NCBI GenBank assembly: GCA_009377755.1
Contig: WHTM01000014.1
Span: forward strand, 1-64,000
Length of the DNA stretch: 64,000 nucleotides
Source of the DNA: Hyphomicrobiales bacterium
GTDB taxonomy: Bacteria > Pseudomonadota > Alphaproteobacteria > Rhizobiales > Xanthobacteraceae
Direction: 5' to 3'
Shown here in pieces: positions 55,881 to 64,000 of the stretch. Both the position numbers and the translations under genes were made by a program. The notes under the pieces are model-generated. The model saw only the letters and a program-made list of their open reading frames with translations. It was not told the origin of the DNA and searched no databases. Positions within the stretch are counted from its first letter, which is position 1. Each line of letters opens with the position of its first letter.

Positions 55881-56576
55881 ATGCCGGCGCTCTCCATTAT
55901 CGTTCCGGTGCTCAACGAGGAGGCCGGCATCGTTGCCGCGCTCGAAGCGCTTGCCGACTATCGGCGGTTTGGCCATGAGGTGATCGTGGTGGACGGCGGC
56001 AGCAACGATCGTACCGCCGAGCTTGCGCGCCCGCTGGCCGATTTGGTGATCGACGCATCGCGTGGACGCGCCGCGCAGATGAACGCCGGGGCCGCGCGCG
56101 CCGCCGACGATATCCTGGTATTCTTGCACGTAGACACGCGGCTTCCACCTGCGTCCGACTGTCTGATCATCGACGGACTGCGGCGCTCCGGCTGCCTCTG
56201 GGGCCGGTTCGACGTCGACATCGCAGGCAGGAACCCCATGCTTCGCATCGTTGCAGCCACGATGAACCTCCGCTCGCGCCTGAGCGGCATCGCCACCGGC
56301 GATCAGGCGATCTTCGTCACCCGCGAGGCGTTTGCCGAATGCGGCGGTTATCCCGACATTCCGCTGATGGAGGACATCGCGCTGTCGCGGCGGCTCAAGC
56401 GCCTCAGCAGGCCGCTGTGCTTGCGCCCGCGGGTCACCACCTCGGGCCGCCGGTGGGAGCAGCGCGGCGCGCTCCGCACCATCCTGCTGATGTGGCGCCT
56501 GCGCCTCGCGTATTTTCTCGGCGCCGAACCGAACGCATTGGCGCGGCGCTACGGCTATGTCCCGCGCGAAGACTGA
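55881..56576 (+). CDS. TIGR04283-family arsenosugar biosynthesis glycosyltransferase
   Basis: A 231-residue GT2-fold transferase. SIIVPVLNEEAGIVAALEAL is the nucleotide-sugar-binding start, VVDGGSNDRT and HVDTRLPP supply the metal-binding acidic residues, and MEDIALSRRLKRL is the catalytic (ED) motif. The wording matches TIGR04283, which co-occurs with ArsS and TIGR04282. The sugar donor is unknown. It overlaps the next gene by 20 bases. Confidence 0.88.
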   Translation: MPALSIIVPVLNEEAGIVAALEALADYRRFGHEVIVVDGGSNDRTAELARPLADLVIDASRGRAAQMNAGAARAADDILVFLHVDTRLPPASDCLIIDGLRRSGCLWGRFDVDIAGRNPMLRIVAATMNLRSRLSGIATGDQAIFVTREAFAECGGYPDIPLMEDIALSRRLKRLSRPLCLRPRVTTSGRRWEQRGALRTILLMWRLRLAYFLGAEPNALARRYGYVPRED

Positions 56577-57216
56577 AACGGTCGCGATCGCTGTGCTGGC
56601 CAAAGCGCCGGTGCCGGGCCTCGCCAAGACGCGGCTCGCGCGGGCGCTGGGGGACGTCGCGGCCGCAGCGTTGCAGGAACGACTCACGGCGGAGGCCGTT
56701 GCTGCCGCCTGCGCGGCGGCGATCGGCCCGGTGACGCTGTGGGGAACGCCTGATACATCGCACGCGAGCTTTCGCGCGCTGGCGCAGCGCCACGGCATAT
56801 CGTTGGCCCAGCAGCCCGACGGCGGCCTCGGCGCGCGAATGCTCGCCGCCATCGAAGCAGCGCACGGCCCGGCCCTGGTGATCGGCGCCGATTGTCCGAC
56901 CCTGGCGCCGCGGCATCTCGCGATCTCAGCGGAGCACCTGAACGATGGCATCGATGCCGTGCTGATCCCGGCGGACGACGGCGGCTACGTGCTAATCGGC
57001 ATGCGCCGGCCGCGGCCGGCGTTGTTCAACGATATGATCTGGAGCACAGACAGCGTCGCAACGGAAACGCGCCGGCGGCTGGCGCGGATGGGCTTGAGCT
57101 GGCGCGAGCCGGCGCGGTTGTGGGACGTCGACCGGCCGGAGGATGTGGCGCGGCTGCAAGCCGCAAGACTGGAAGACTTGCTGCCGGCCGATCGCATACT
57201 ATTCCAAGCCCGATAG
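56557..57216 (+). CDS. TIGR04282-family arsenosugar biosynthesis glycosyltransferase (DUF2064)
   Basis: A 219-residue GT-A-like protein with the nucleotidyl-type start AVLAKAPVPGLAKTRLA (13-29), GADCPTLAPRH (108-118) and PADDGGYVLIGM. This matches TIGR04282/DUF2064, the usual companion of ArsS. It overlaps the upstream glycosyltransferase by 20 bases and is the last gene of the operon. Confidence 0.88.
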   Translation: MSRAKTETVAIAVLAKAPVPGLAKTRLARALGDVAAAALQERLTAEAVAAACAAAIGPVTLWGTPDTSHASFRALAQRHGISLAQQPDGGLGARMLAAIEAAHGPALVIGADCPTLAPRHLAISAEHLNDGIDAVLIPADDGGYVLIGMRRPRPALFNDMIWSTDSVATETRRRLARMGLSWREPARLWDVDRPEDVARLQAARLEDLLPADRILFQAR

Positions 57217-57343
57217 CACGCGGCGGCCGATAACGATTCAACCGGCCGCCGCGCCGACAGGAGTCTTCGGGGACTGAGGCGCCTGTCAAACTTGCCGACG
57301 TTTGTGTGGAGGAACGCTCGTCAGCCTTTAGCGCGCACGCTCA

Positions 57344-57613
57344 CTAGATACCGTTCCAGCCCTCGTGGTACGGCTTGGACGTGCGATCGAAGAGGGCCTT
57401 CTCCCCGGCAGTGAACGGCCTCACGGACCGCACCTGCGGCACATCCGCCGACGCGAATGCGTCCTTCGGCATGTTCATCTGCAGGCCCGTCCAGCCCTCA
57501 TGATAGGGCTTCGACGTGCGGTCGAAGAGCGCCATTTCCTCAGACGTGTAGGCCGAGGCCGTTGCAGCAGCACCCAATGCGAACGTAGTGGCAAGAGCAA
57601 TGATCTTCAGCAT
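57344..57613 (-). CDS. Small secreted protein with a duplicated motif
   Basis: An 89-residue protein: a signal peptide (about 1-21, ending ASA), then two copies of a 19-residue unit, MALFDRTSKPYHEGWTGL and KALFDRTSKPYHEGWNGI, separated by about 30 residues (MNMPKDAFASADVPQVRSVR). The copies are almost identical. I do not recognise the family or function; conserved Asp, His, Trp and Tyr could form a small binding site. It is probably periplasmic or extracellular. Confidence 0.75.
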   Translation of the reverse strand: MLKIIALATTFALGAAATASAYTSEEMALFDRTSKPYHEGWTGLQMNMPKDAFASADVPQVRSVRPFTAGEKALFDRTSKPYHEGWNGI

Positions 57614-57816
57614 TGTCGTCTCTCTTGTTGCTTGATGAGCCCAGTGCCCATCATGCGGGAGACTTCGGCGGGTACGAGGCTGGGGTTACTCACGGGCGAA
57701 TCAACGAATCGTGTGCTGCCGTCCACAGCCGACGCCGGATTTCGTGAAGTCGATTTCGTGAAATCAAAGGCCGGACGATTCCAACAAGCTCGTCGCAGCA
57801 CGGATCGAGAGGTCCG

Positions 57817-58911
57817 TCACTTGCGCGCGGCGCCCGGCCACATCCCCGGTGCGACGCGCTTGTATTGCAGCGGCCGCGCCACCTCGCCGCCGAGCGCCCG
57901 TCCCGCACGCCAGCCCCAGTGCGGATCGTCGAGCATGGCGCGCGCCACCGCGACGCAATCGGCCTTGCCTTCGGCGACGACGGCTTCCGCCTGCTCGGGC
58001 GTCATGATCAGCCCGACGGTGCGCGTCACGAGGCCAACCTCGCGCTTGATCCGTTCCGCCAGCGGCGCGTTGTAGCCGGACGTCGTCGGATTGCGGGTAT
58101 CGGCGCGGATGCCGCCCGATGAAACGTCGACGTAATCCAGTCCCGCCCGCTTCAGCATCCGCGCGCAGGCCACGCCGTCGTCAGGGCTGAGGCCGTCATC
58201 GTGCCAGTCGCTGGCGGTCATCCGTGCGCCGAGCGGGATGCCGTTCGGCACGGCGTCGCGAACGGCGCGGACCACATCGAGCGGAAATCGCATGCGGCCT
58301 TCCAGCGTGCCGCCATACGCGTCGTTGCGCTGGTTCGACAGCGGCGAGACGAATTCGTGCAGCAGGTATCCGTGCGCCATGTGCAGCTCGACGGCGTCGA
58401 AGCCGATCCGCACGGCGCGGCGCGCGGCCAGCGCGAAGGCTTCCGGGATGCGCGCAAGGTCCTCGGCGGTGGCGGCGCGCGGCGTCGCCCACCCGGGTCC
58501 GAAGGGTATCGCCGAAGGGGCGATGGTCTGCCAGGCGTCGTCACCGTTGAGGCTGCTGCCGCCTTCCCAGGGACGCTGCGCCGAGCCCTTACGGCCGGCA
58601 TGTGCAATCTGGACGGCAAGCTTGGCGGTGCCGATGCGCTTGCAGTGCGCGACGACGCGCGCCAGCGCTGCTTCGGAGGCATCGGAATAGAGGCCGAGAC
58701 AACCGTGCGTGATGCGGCCCTGGCGTTCGACATCGGTCATCTCCACGACGAGGAGGCCGGCGCCGGAATTCGCCAGCATGCCGAGATGCGTCATGTGCCA
58801 GTCGCCGGCGCAGCCGTCGTCGGCGCTGTACTGGCACATCGGCGACACGACGATGCGGTTGGCGAATTCGATATCGGCAACGCGAAGGGGCGAGAACAAC
58901 GTGGCTGTCAT
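57817..58911 (-). CDS. NADH:flavin oxidoreductase, Old Yellow Enzyme (YqjM/NamA-like)
   Basis: A 364-residue FMN-dependent ene-reductase of the thermophilic-like OYE branch. SPMCQYSADDG (22-32) carries the Cys that modulates flavin potential, HAGRKGS and FDAVELHMAHGYLLHEF hold the active-site His pair, and VDVSSGGI and the late phosphate-binding region are present. It reduces activated C=C bonds of enones or xenobiotics with NAD(P)H. No neighbouring gene suggests a pathway. Confidence 0.92.
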   Translation of the reverse strand: MTATLFSPLRVADIEFANRIVVSPMCQYSADDGCAGDWHMTHLGMLANSGAGLLVVEMTDVERQGRITHGCLGLYSDASEAALARVVAHCKRIGTAKLAVQIAHAGRKGSAQRPWEGGSSLNGDDAWQTIAPSAIPFGPGWATPRAATAEDLARIPEAFALAARRAVRIGFDAVELHMAHGYLLHEFVSPLSNQRNDAYGGTLEGRMRFPLDVVRAVRDAVPNGIPLGARMTASDWHDDGLSPDDGVACARMLKRAGLDYVDVSSGGIRADTRNPTTSGYNAPLAERIKREVGLVTRTVGLIMTPEQAEAVVAEGKADCVAVARAMLDDPHWGWRAGRALGGEVARPLQYKRVAPGMWPGAARK

Positions 58912-59013
58912 GAGATCATGGGCCGGCGGATGGCGGGGTAGCGATCATAAGGACCACACCCGGGGGTGCAAGCACCCGCAGGACCGGCCACGGTCACGTC
59001 TCGCTTAGATGCG

Positions 59014-59241
59014 CTATTCAGCCGCGATGCCGTGTTCGTCTGGCTCCCGCGCGATCTGCGCCCAGGTATCGGCGGCGTGAATCACTTCGCGCATCCGTGC
59101 CAGAAACTGCTCTTCCGTGTAGTAGTGCGTCCAGCGGCCACTGCGATACAGCTCGACGAAGTGGGCGCAGCGCCGTTCGGCCAGGTCGCGCCATTTCTTC
59201 GCGACATCGCCATAGGGTTGGCTCTTGACCCGTGCCGACAT
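59014..59241 (-). CDS. TIGR03809 family protein
   Basis: A 75-residue protein with WRDLAERRCAHFVELYRSG and RWTHYYTEEQFLARMRE, matching TIGR03809, a small Bradyrhizobiaceae-restricted family of unknown function. Its distribution parallels TIGR03808, which is also in this window (51365-52714), though the two are 6 kb apart. It lies between the Old Yellow Enzyme and a transporter operon. Confidence 0.82.
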   Translation of the reverse strand: MSARVKSQPYGDVAKKWRDLAERRCAHFVELYRSGRWTHYYTEEQFLARMREVIHAADTWAQIAREPDEHGIAAE

Positions 59242-59401
59242 GGGGTTCGCCAGAGGCTGGCGCCAATTGTGGTATTGCCATACTCCCGCAACCGCATTGA
59301 GCCGGCGATTGGATCCGCTCCGTTACCCACAACTTCGGCTGCGTGAAACCGCTTCTAGCTGATTCGCGAATATTTCAAACAGGATGGCCAACTGAAATCA
59401 T

Positions 59402-60367
59402 TCAAAGCTTGATCCGCAGCGCGTGCGCGATCTCGCCGATGATGCCGCGGCGGAACAGCATGACGCAGATGACGAAGACCGTTCCCTGCACGACCAGCAC
59501 CCACTGCCCGATCTGCGCCAGGTAGTTCTGCATCGAGATCACGATGAAAGCGCCGATCACCGGACCGAATACGGTGCCGAGCCCACCGACCAGCGTCATC
59601 AGCACCACCTCGCCGGACATCGGCCAGTCGACGTCGGTGAGCGAAGCCAGTTGGAACACGATCGCCTTGGTCGCCCCCGCGACGCCGGCAAAGGTCGCGG
59701 AGAGCACGAAGGCGACGAGCTTGTAGCGGTCGGTCTTGTAGCCGAGCGAGATTGCGCGGGTCTCGTTTTCGCGGATCGCCTTGAGGACTTCGCCGAACGG
59801 CGAATGGATGATCCGGTAGATCAGCAGAAAGCACCCGAGAAAGATCGCCAGCACCGTGAAGTACATGTTCATCGGGTTGACGAGATCGATGACCCCAAAC
59901 AGGTATCCGCGCGGCACCGCCTGGATGCCGTCCTCTCCGCCAGTGAACGGCGCTTGCACCGCAAAGAAGAACATCATCTGTGCCAGGGCCAGCGTGATCA
60001 TGGCAAAATAGATGCCCTGGCGCCGGATCGCGATCGAGCCCGCGACGAGGCCGAGCACCGCTGCGGTCGCCGCGCCGAGCAGGATGGCGAGCTCGGGGGT
60101 CAGGCCCCAGGCCTTGGCGGTATAGGCGCAGACATAGCTCGCCCAGCCGAAATACAGCGCATGTCCGAACGACAGCAGCCCGACATAGCCGATGAGCAGA
60201 TTGAAGGCGCAGGCGAACAGCGCAAAACACAGCGCTTTCATCAAGAACAGCGGATAGATGAACAGCGGGGCGATCAGAAAGAAGCCGACCATCACCGCGA
60301 ACGCGATCGTTTCGCTCCACGACCGCGTCGGCTTGGCCGCAACCGCCGCGGGGCTGGCGATGGTCAT
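59402..60367 (-). CDS. livM: Branched-chain amino acid-type ABC transporter permease LivM
   Basis: A 321-residue inner-membrane permease with about 9-10 spans. GYVGLLSFGHALYFGWASY near residues 60-78 and the EAA-like loop RAISLGYKTDRYKLVAFVLSA, read as RAISLGYKTDRYKL, are LivM signatures. The ATG overlaps the livH stop (ATGA). A longer reading frame extends upstream but runs through livH in another frame and is not coding. Confidence 0.93.
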   Translation of the reverse strand: MTIASPAAVAAKPTRSWSETIAFAVMVGFFLIAPLFIYPLFLMKALCFALFACAFNLLIGYVGLLSFGHALYFGWASYVCAYTAKAWGLTPELAILLGAATAAVLGLVAGSIAIRRQGIYFAMITLALAQMMFFFAVQAPFTGGEDGIQAVPRGYLFGVIDLVNPMNMYFTVLAIFLGCFLLIYRIIHSPFGEVLKAIRENETRAISLGYKTDRYKLVAFVLSATFAGVAGATKAIVFQLASLTDVDWPMSGEVVLMTLVGGLGTVFGPVIGAFIVISMQNYLAQIGQWVLVVQGTVFVICVMLFRRGIIGEIAHALRIKL

Positions 60368-61251
60368 ACCCGCCTCCCGAACAGGCCGGCCGGCCGAATG
60401 ATCAGCACGATCGCCATGATGATGAAGATCACCGTGTTCGACGCCTCCGGGAAGAACACCTTGGTCAACCCTTCGATGAGACCGAGGCCGAAGCCGGTGA
60501 CGATCGCGCCCATGATCGAACCCATGCCGCCGATGACCACCACGGCGAACACGACGATAATCAGGTGCGAGCCCATCTGCGGGCTGACGTTGTAGATCGG
60601 CGCCGCCATCACGCCTGCGAGCGCCGCGAGGGCGACGCCGAAGCCGTAGGTGAGCGTGATCATGCGCGGCACATTGATGCCGAAGGCACGCACCAGGGTC
60701 GGGTTTTCGGTGGCAGCGCGCAGATAGGCGCCGAGCCGCGTGCGCTCGATCACGAACCAGGTCGCGAGACAGACCGCGAGGGAGAAAACCACCACCCAGG
60801 CGCGGTAGTTCGGCAGGAACATGAAGCCTAGATTCTGCCCGCCCTGCAGCGCGTCCGGGATGCGGTACGGCAGGCCCGACGAGCCGAAATAATTGCGGAA
60901 CACCCCCTCGATGACGAGCGCGAGACCGAAGGTGAGCAGCAGGCCGTAAAGGTGGTCGAGCTTGTACAGCCATTGCAGGAACAGCCGCTCGACGATAATG
61001 CCGGTGAAGCCGACCAGGATCGGCGCGATGACGAGCGCCGCCCAGTAGTTGATGCCGGCCCATTGCAGCAGGAAGTAGGCCACGAACGCGCCCATCATGT
61101 ATTGGGCACCGTGCGTGAAGTTGATGATGTTGAGCATGCCGAAGATAACGGCAAGGCCCAGGCTCAGCAGCGCATAGAACGAGCCGTTGATCAGCCCGAT
61201 CAGCAGTTGTCCGAACAGCGCCTGCGAGGGGATGCCGAAGATTTCGAACAT
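60364..61251 (-). CDS. livH: Branched-chain amino acid-type ABC transporter permease LivH
   Basis: A 295-residue permease with about 8 spans. IGLINGSFYALLSLGLAVIF near the N-terminus, NFTHGAQYMMGAF, and the loop NPTLVRAFGINVPRMITLTYG are LivH signatures. The start at 61251 (MFEIFGIPSQ) is chosen because upstream codons read through a palindromic repeat. It pairs with LivM to import amino acids or related compounds. Confidence 0.93.
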   Translation of the reverse strand: MFEIFGIPSQALFGQLLIGLINGSFYALLSLGLAVIFGMLNIINFTHGAQYMMGAFVAYFLLQWAGINYWAALVIAPILVGFTGIIVERLFLQWLYKLDHLYGLLLTFGLALVIEGVFRNYFGSSGLPYRIPDALQGGQNLGFMFLPNYRAWVVVFSLAVCLATWFVIERTRLGAYLRAATENPTLVRAFGINVPRMITLTYGFGVALAALAGVMAAPIYNVSPQMGSHLIIVVFAVVVIGGMGSIMGAIVTGFGLGLIEGLTKVFFPEASNTVIFIIMAIVLIIRPAGLFGRRV

Positions 61252-61276
61252 GCGGGTCTTGCCAATCGGTGACGTT

Positions 61277-61412
61277 ACCTCCCCCTGAAAGGGGGAGGTC
61301 GCTCGCACGCGATTGCGTGCGAGCGGGTGGGGGTCATCAGTCGACTCTATTGTGAGACCCTCACCCGGTCGCTTGCTTCGCAAGCGACCACCCTCCCCTT
61401 TTCACGGGAGGG
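61277..61412. repeat. Mosaic of four palindromic modules
   Basis: Four hairpins follow one another: ACCTCCCCCT/AGGGGGAGGT (61277-61299), CGCTCGCACGC/GCGTGCGAGCG (61300-61325), GGTCGCTTG/CAAGCGACC (61367-61389), and CCCTCCC/GGGAGGG (61391-61412). The first shares its stem with the repeat at 167-189. It lies inside the transporter operon between the binding-protein gene and livH, where such hairpins may hold back transcription or stabilise the upstream mRNA. Confidence 0.7.
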
Positions 61413-61422
61413 ATTAAGACCA

Positions 61423-62637
61423 TCAGCTCTTCACCAGCGGGCAGCCGCCCTCCTTGATCGGACGGAAGGCTTCCTCCGCCGGGATCGTCGCCCGCAGCTT
61501 GTAGAGATCCCACGGGCCTTTCGACTCGGCCGGCTTCTTCACCTCGAACAGGTACATCGGGTGAATCTTGCGGCCATCGACACGGATCGTGCCCTTGCCG
61601 AACAGGCTGTCGTCGGTCGGCATGGACTTCATCTTCTCCACCACCGCCTTGCCGTCACTGTCGGTTTTGAGCTCCGAGACGGCCTTGAGGTAGTGCGTGA
61701 CCGCGGAATAGACGCCGGCATGGATCATGCTCGGGTAAACGCCACGATTGCGCTCGGCGAACTTCTTGGCGAATGCCCGGTTCGCGTCATTCTGGTCCCA
61801 GTACCAGGCCTCGGTGAAGACCAGGCCCTGCGCGGTCGGCAGCCCAAGCGCCTTGATGTCGGTGAGGAAGATCAGAAGCGCGGCGAGGCTCTGCCCGCCA
61901 CGGACGATGCCGAATTCCGCCGCCTGCTTGATCGCGTTGGTGGTGTCCGCACCGGCATTGGCGAGGCCGATGATCTGCGCCTTGGACGCCTGCGCCTGCA
62001 GCAGGAACGATGAGAAGTCGGTGGCCGGGAACGGATGCCGCACCTTGCCGAGAACCTTGCCGCCGTTCTTCTCCACGACCGCCGCCGTGTCCCGCTCGAG
62101 CGCGTGCCCGAAGGCGTAGTCGGCGGTGAGGAAGAACCAGGTCTTGCCGCCCGTCTTGACGATGGCATTGCCGGTGCCGTTGGCGAGCGCCCAGGTGTCG
62201 TACGTCCAATGGATTGTGTTGGGAGAGCATGCTTTGCCCGTGAGGTCGGATGCGGCCGCGCCCGACACCAGGAACACCTTGTTCTTCTCCTTGACGATCT
62301 GATTGACCGCCAACGCCACCGAGGAGGTCGGCACGTCGACGATCATGTCGACCTGATCGCGGTCGATCCACTGCCGCACCACGTTGGAGCCGATGTCCGG
62401 CTTGTTCTGATGATCGGCGCCGACGATCTCGACCTTGAGCCCCTTGGCCGCGGCGCCGAAGTCTTCGACCGCCATTTGCGCGGCGACGACCGAGCCCTGC
62501 CCGCTCAGGTCGGCGTAGGTTCCTGACATGTCGTTCATCACGCCGATCTTGACGACACCGTCGCTGATCTGTGCCTGCGCCGTACCGCAAGCAACGGCGG
62601 CGACCATTGCCAGCGCCAATGTGAAGAGATGTTTCAT
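61423..62637 (-). CDS. ABC transporter substrate-binding protein (LivJ/LivK type)
   Basis: A 404-residue periplasmic binding protein with a signal peptide (1-22, ending AQAQ) and the opening VVKIGVMNDMSGTYADLSG of the branched-chain-amino-acid-type receptors. Later YAFGHALERDTAAVVEKNGG, read as YAFGHALERD, fits the second lobe. Orthologues in Hyphomicrobiales bind aromatic acids, urea or amino acids; the ligand is not fixed. It precedes livH in the operon. Confidence 0.9.
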   Translation of the reverse strand: MKHLFTLALAMVAAVACGTAQAQISDGVVKIGVMNDMSGTYADLSGQGSVVAAQMAVEDFGAAAKGLKVEIVGADHQNKPDIGSNVVRQWIDRDQVDMIVDVPTSSVALAVNQIVKEKNKVFLVSGAAASDLTGKACSPNTIHWTYDTWALANGTGNAIVKTGGKTWFFLTADYAFGHALERDTAAVVEKNGGKVLGKVRHPFPATDFSSFLLQAQASKAQIIGLANAGADTTNAIKQAAEFGIVRGGQSLAALLIFLTDIKALGLPTAQGLVFTEAWYWDQNDANRAFAKKFAERNRGVYPSMIHAGVYSAVTHYLKAVSELKTDSDGKAVVEKMKSMPTDDSLFGKGTIRVDGRKIHPMYLFEVKKPAESKGPWDLYKLRATIPAEEAFRPIKEGGCPLVKS

Positions 62638-62677
62638 GGCATACCTCCCTGGACCGTTCAGATGACGGTCAGTTTAT

Positions 62678-63394
62678 TCACACACCAAGATAGTCGTGAA
62701 GCTTTTCGACGTTACGCTCGAGTTCCGCGTTAGCGAAACCATCGACGATCCGCCCATGTTCCATCACGTAGTAGCGGTCCGCCACCGTCGACGCGAAGCG
62801 GAAGTTCTGCTCGACCAGCAGGATCGTGAATCCCCGGCTTTTCAGCATGTGGATCGTCCGGCCAATCTGCTGAATGATCACCGGCGCCAGCCCCTCGGTC
62901 GGCTCGTCAAGCAGCACGAGCCGGGCGCCGGTGCGCAGGATGCGGCCGATAGCCAGCATCTGCTGCTCGCCGCCGGACAGCTTGGTACCCTGGCTGCGCA
63001 GGCGCTCTTTCAGGTTGGGAAACAGCTCGAACACCTGGGCGGTGGTCAGACCGCCCGGCCGGACCTCGGGCGGGAGCAGCAGGTTCTCCTCGACGTCGAG
63101 GCTCGCGAAGATGCCCCGCTCCTCCGGGCAGAAGGCAAGGCCGGCGCGGGCGATTTGATTGGAGGCGAGCCCGATCAGCTCACGGCCTTCGTACCGCACG
63201 GATCCCGTACGCGTGCCGATGATCCCCATGACGGCTTTCAGGGTCGTGGTCTTTCCGGCACCGTTACGGCCCAGCAGCGTGACCACCTCGCCAGATCGTA
63301 CGTCGAACGTGACGCCGTGCAGAACGTGCGATTCCCCGTACCAGGCCTGCAGGTCCTCGACCAAGAGGAGCGTTTCGAGGGCGGCATCAGTCAT
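62678..63394 (-). CDS. livF: ABC transporter ATP-binding protein LivF
   Basis: A 238-residue ABC ATPase. Walker A GRNGAGKTT, signature LSGGEQQM, Walker B LVLLDEPTEGLAP and the LivF-typical QNFRFASTVADRYYVMEHG C-terminus are all intact. The start at 63394 (MTDAALETLLLVEDL) overlaps the livG stop by 8 bases. Confidence 0.95.
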   Translation of the reverse strand: MTDAALETLLLVEDLQAWYGESHVLHGVTFDVRSGEVVTLLGRNGAGKTTTLKAVMGIIGTRTGSVRYEGRELIGLASNQIARAGLAFCPEERGIFASLDVEENLLLPPEVRPGGLTTAQVFELFPNLKERLRSQGTKLSGGEQQMLAIGRILRTGARLVLLDEPTEGLAPVIIQQIGRTIHMLKSRGFTILLVEQNFRFASTVADRYYVMEHGRIVDGFANAELERNVEKLHDYLGV

Positions 63395-64000
63395 GGCCAA
63401 CGCCCATGTACGCCTCTCGCACCTCCGGATTTGCTGAAACCGTAGCGTAGTCGCCCTCGGCGAGGATGCGTCCGCGCGTGAGCACCGTGATGCGGTCGGA
63501 GATGTTGGCGACAACGCTGAGATTGTGCTCGACCATCAGCACCGTGCGGCTAGCGGCAGCCGCCTTGATCAGTGCCGCGATACGATCGATGTCCTCGTGC
63601 CCCATCCCCGCGGTCGGCTCATCGAGCAGCAGCATGTCGGGATCGAGCGCCAGCGTGGTGGCGATTTCCAGCGCCCGCTTGCGGCCATAAGGAAGCTCCG
63701 CGGCGATGGTGCTTGCGTAGCCTTCCAGCGCTACCTCGCGCAGCAGCTCGCGCGCGCGATCGTTGAAGGTGTCAAGCACCCGCGCCGATCGCCAGAAGTC
63801 GAACGAACCGCCGCGCCGACGCTGCAACGCAATCCGCACGTTCTCGATCACGCTCAGGTGCGGGAACACGGCCGAGATCTGAAACGAGCGCACCAGGCCG
63901 AGCCGGGCTACGTCGGCCGGCGTCGTGTCGGTGATGTCCTGGCCCTTGAAGACGATCCGCCCTCTCGTGGGCTGCAGGAACTTGGTCAGCAGGTTGAAAC
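63387..64000 (-). CDS. livG: ABC transporter ATP-binding protein LivG (5' end beyond the window)
   Basis: At least 204 codons are visible, running off the window end. The frame continues from the edge as FNLLTKFLQPTRGRIVFKGQ, then ARLGLVRSFQISAVFPHLSV, and contains PYGRKRALEIATTLALDPDM (LivG signature region), Walker B LLLDEPTAGMGHED and VEHNLSVVANISDRITVL. The Walker A lies outside. It overlaps livF by 8 bases. Confidence 0.93.
   Translation of the reverse strand, partial: FNLLTKFLQPTRGRIVFKGQDITDTTPADVARLGLVRSFQISAVFPHLSVIENVRIALQRRRGGSFDFWRSARVLDTFNDRARELLREVALEGYASTIAAELPYGRKRALEIATTLALDPDMLLLDEPTAGMGHEDIDRIAALIKAAAASRTVLMVEHNLSVVANISDRITVLTRGRILAEGDYATVSANPEVREAYMGVGHD

Noticed and set aside
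59402-61063. A 553-codon LivM with a long N-terminal extension
   Set aside because: The extra 232 codons run through livH in another frame; the ATG at 60367 overlapping the livH stop gives a normal LivM.

Overview
This is a GC-rich, gene-dense chromosomal window from an alphaproteobacterium of the order Hyphomicrobiales (Rhizobiales), most like Bradyrhizobiaceae/Xanthobacteraceae. The evidence is the gene families present (a MucR-type regulator, TIGR03808 and TIGR03809 proteins, DUF5330, DUF2336, DUF1491, a folP-folB-folK operon, purS-purQ-purL), candidate CtrA boxes, one EcfG-type promoter, and many palindromic intergenic repeats of the kind scattered through these genomes. I see no rRNA, no intact tRNA, no CRISPR array and no intact insertion sequence. 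Assignments rest on reading motifs and order; no database search was run.

Layout. 1-5.7 kb: the tail of an IS3-family transposase, an SDR oxidoreductase, purB, a surface beta-barrel protein with a strong terminator, murI and rpsD. 5.8-12 kb (minus): purS-purQ-purL, then bolA, ridA, an FAD monooxygenase and the monothiol glutaredoxin grxD; ridA and the monooxygenase look like an insertion between the functional partners bolA and grxD. 12.3-21.4 kb: fatty-acid desaturase, YcgN-type Cys-cluster protein, a class A penicillin-binding protein, a DUF1214 pair, a TctC-type binding protein and a GAF-PAS-GGDEF-EAL protein. 21.4-31.5 kb is a small-gene, cell-cycle-flavoured stretch: DUF2336, DUF1491, a peptidoglycan-binding membrane protein, a DivJ/PleC-like histidine kinase, DUF5330, SufE, DUF6456 and MucR, with two decayed genes and three CtrA-like boxes.

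31.5-41 kb: iron/manganese superoxide dismutase, a GT-C glycosyltransferase, a branched-chain aminotransferase, an M20 dipeptidase, a HerA-like ATPase, two small conserved proteins and the folate operon. 41-50.7 kb: both subunits of methylmalonyl-CoA mutase and the chaperone GTPase meaB, interrupted by a TRAP transporter on the opposite strand and a Uma2-type nuclease. 50.7-57.2 kb: pyroglutamyl peptidase, a Tat-exported beta-helix protein, DUF3750 and a compact arsenosugar-biosynthesis-type operon (ArsS radical SAM, a divergent metallophosphoesterase, TIGR04283 and TIGR04282). 57.3-64 kb (minus): a tiny secreted protein with a duplicated motif, an Old Yellow Enzyme, TIGR03809, and a branched-chain-amino-acid-type ABC transporter (livG-livF-binding protein-livH-livM) that runs off the window end.

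The observations most worth following are the four-gene arsenosugar-type operon with a phosphoesterase-like protein missing expected metal ligands, and the intergenic region before the superoxide dismutase where an EcfG general-stress promoter overlaps a CtrA box.
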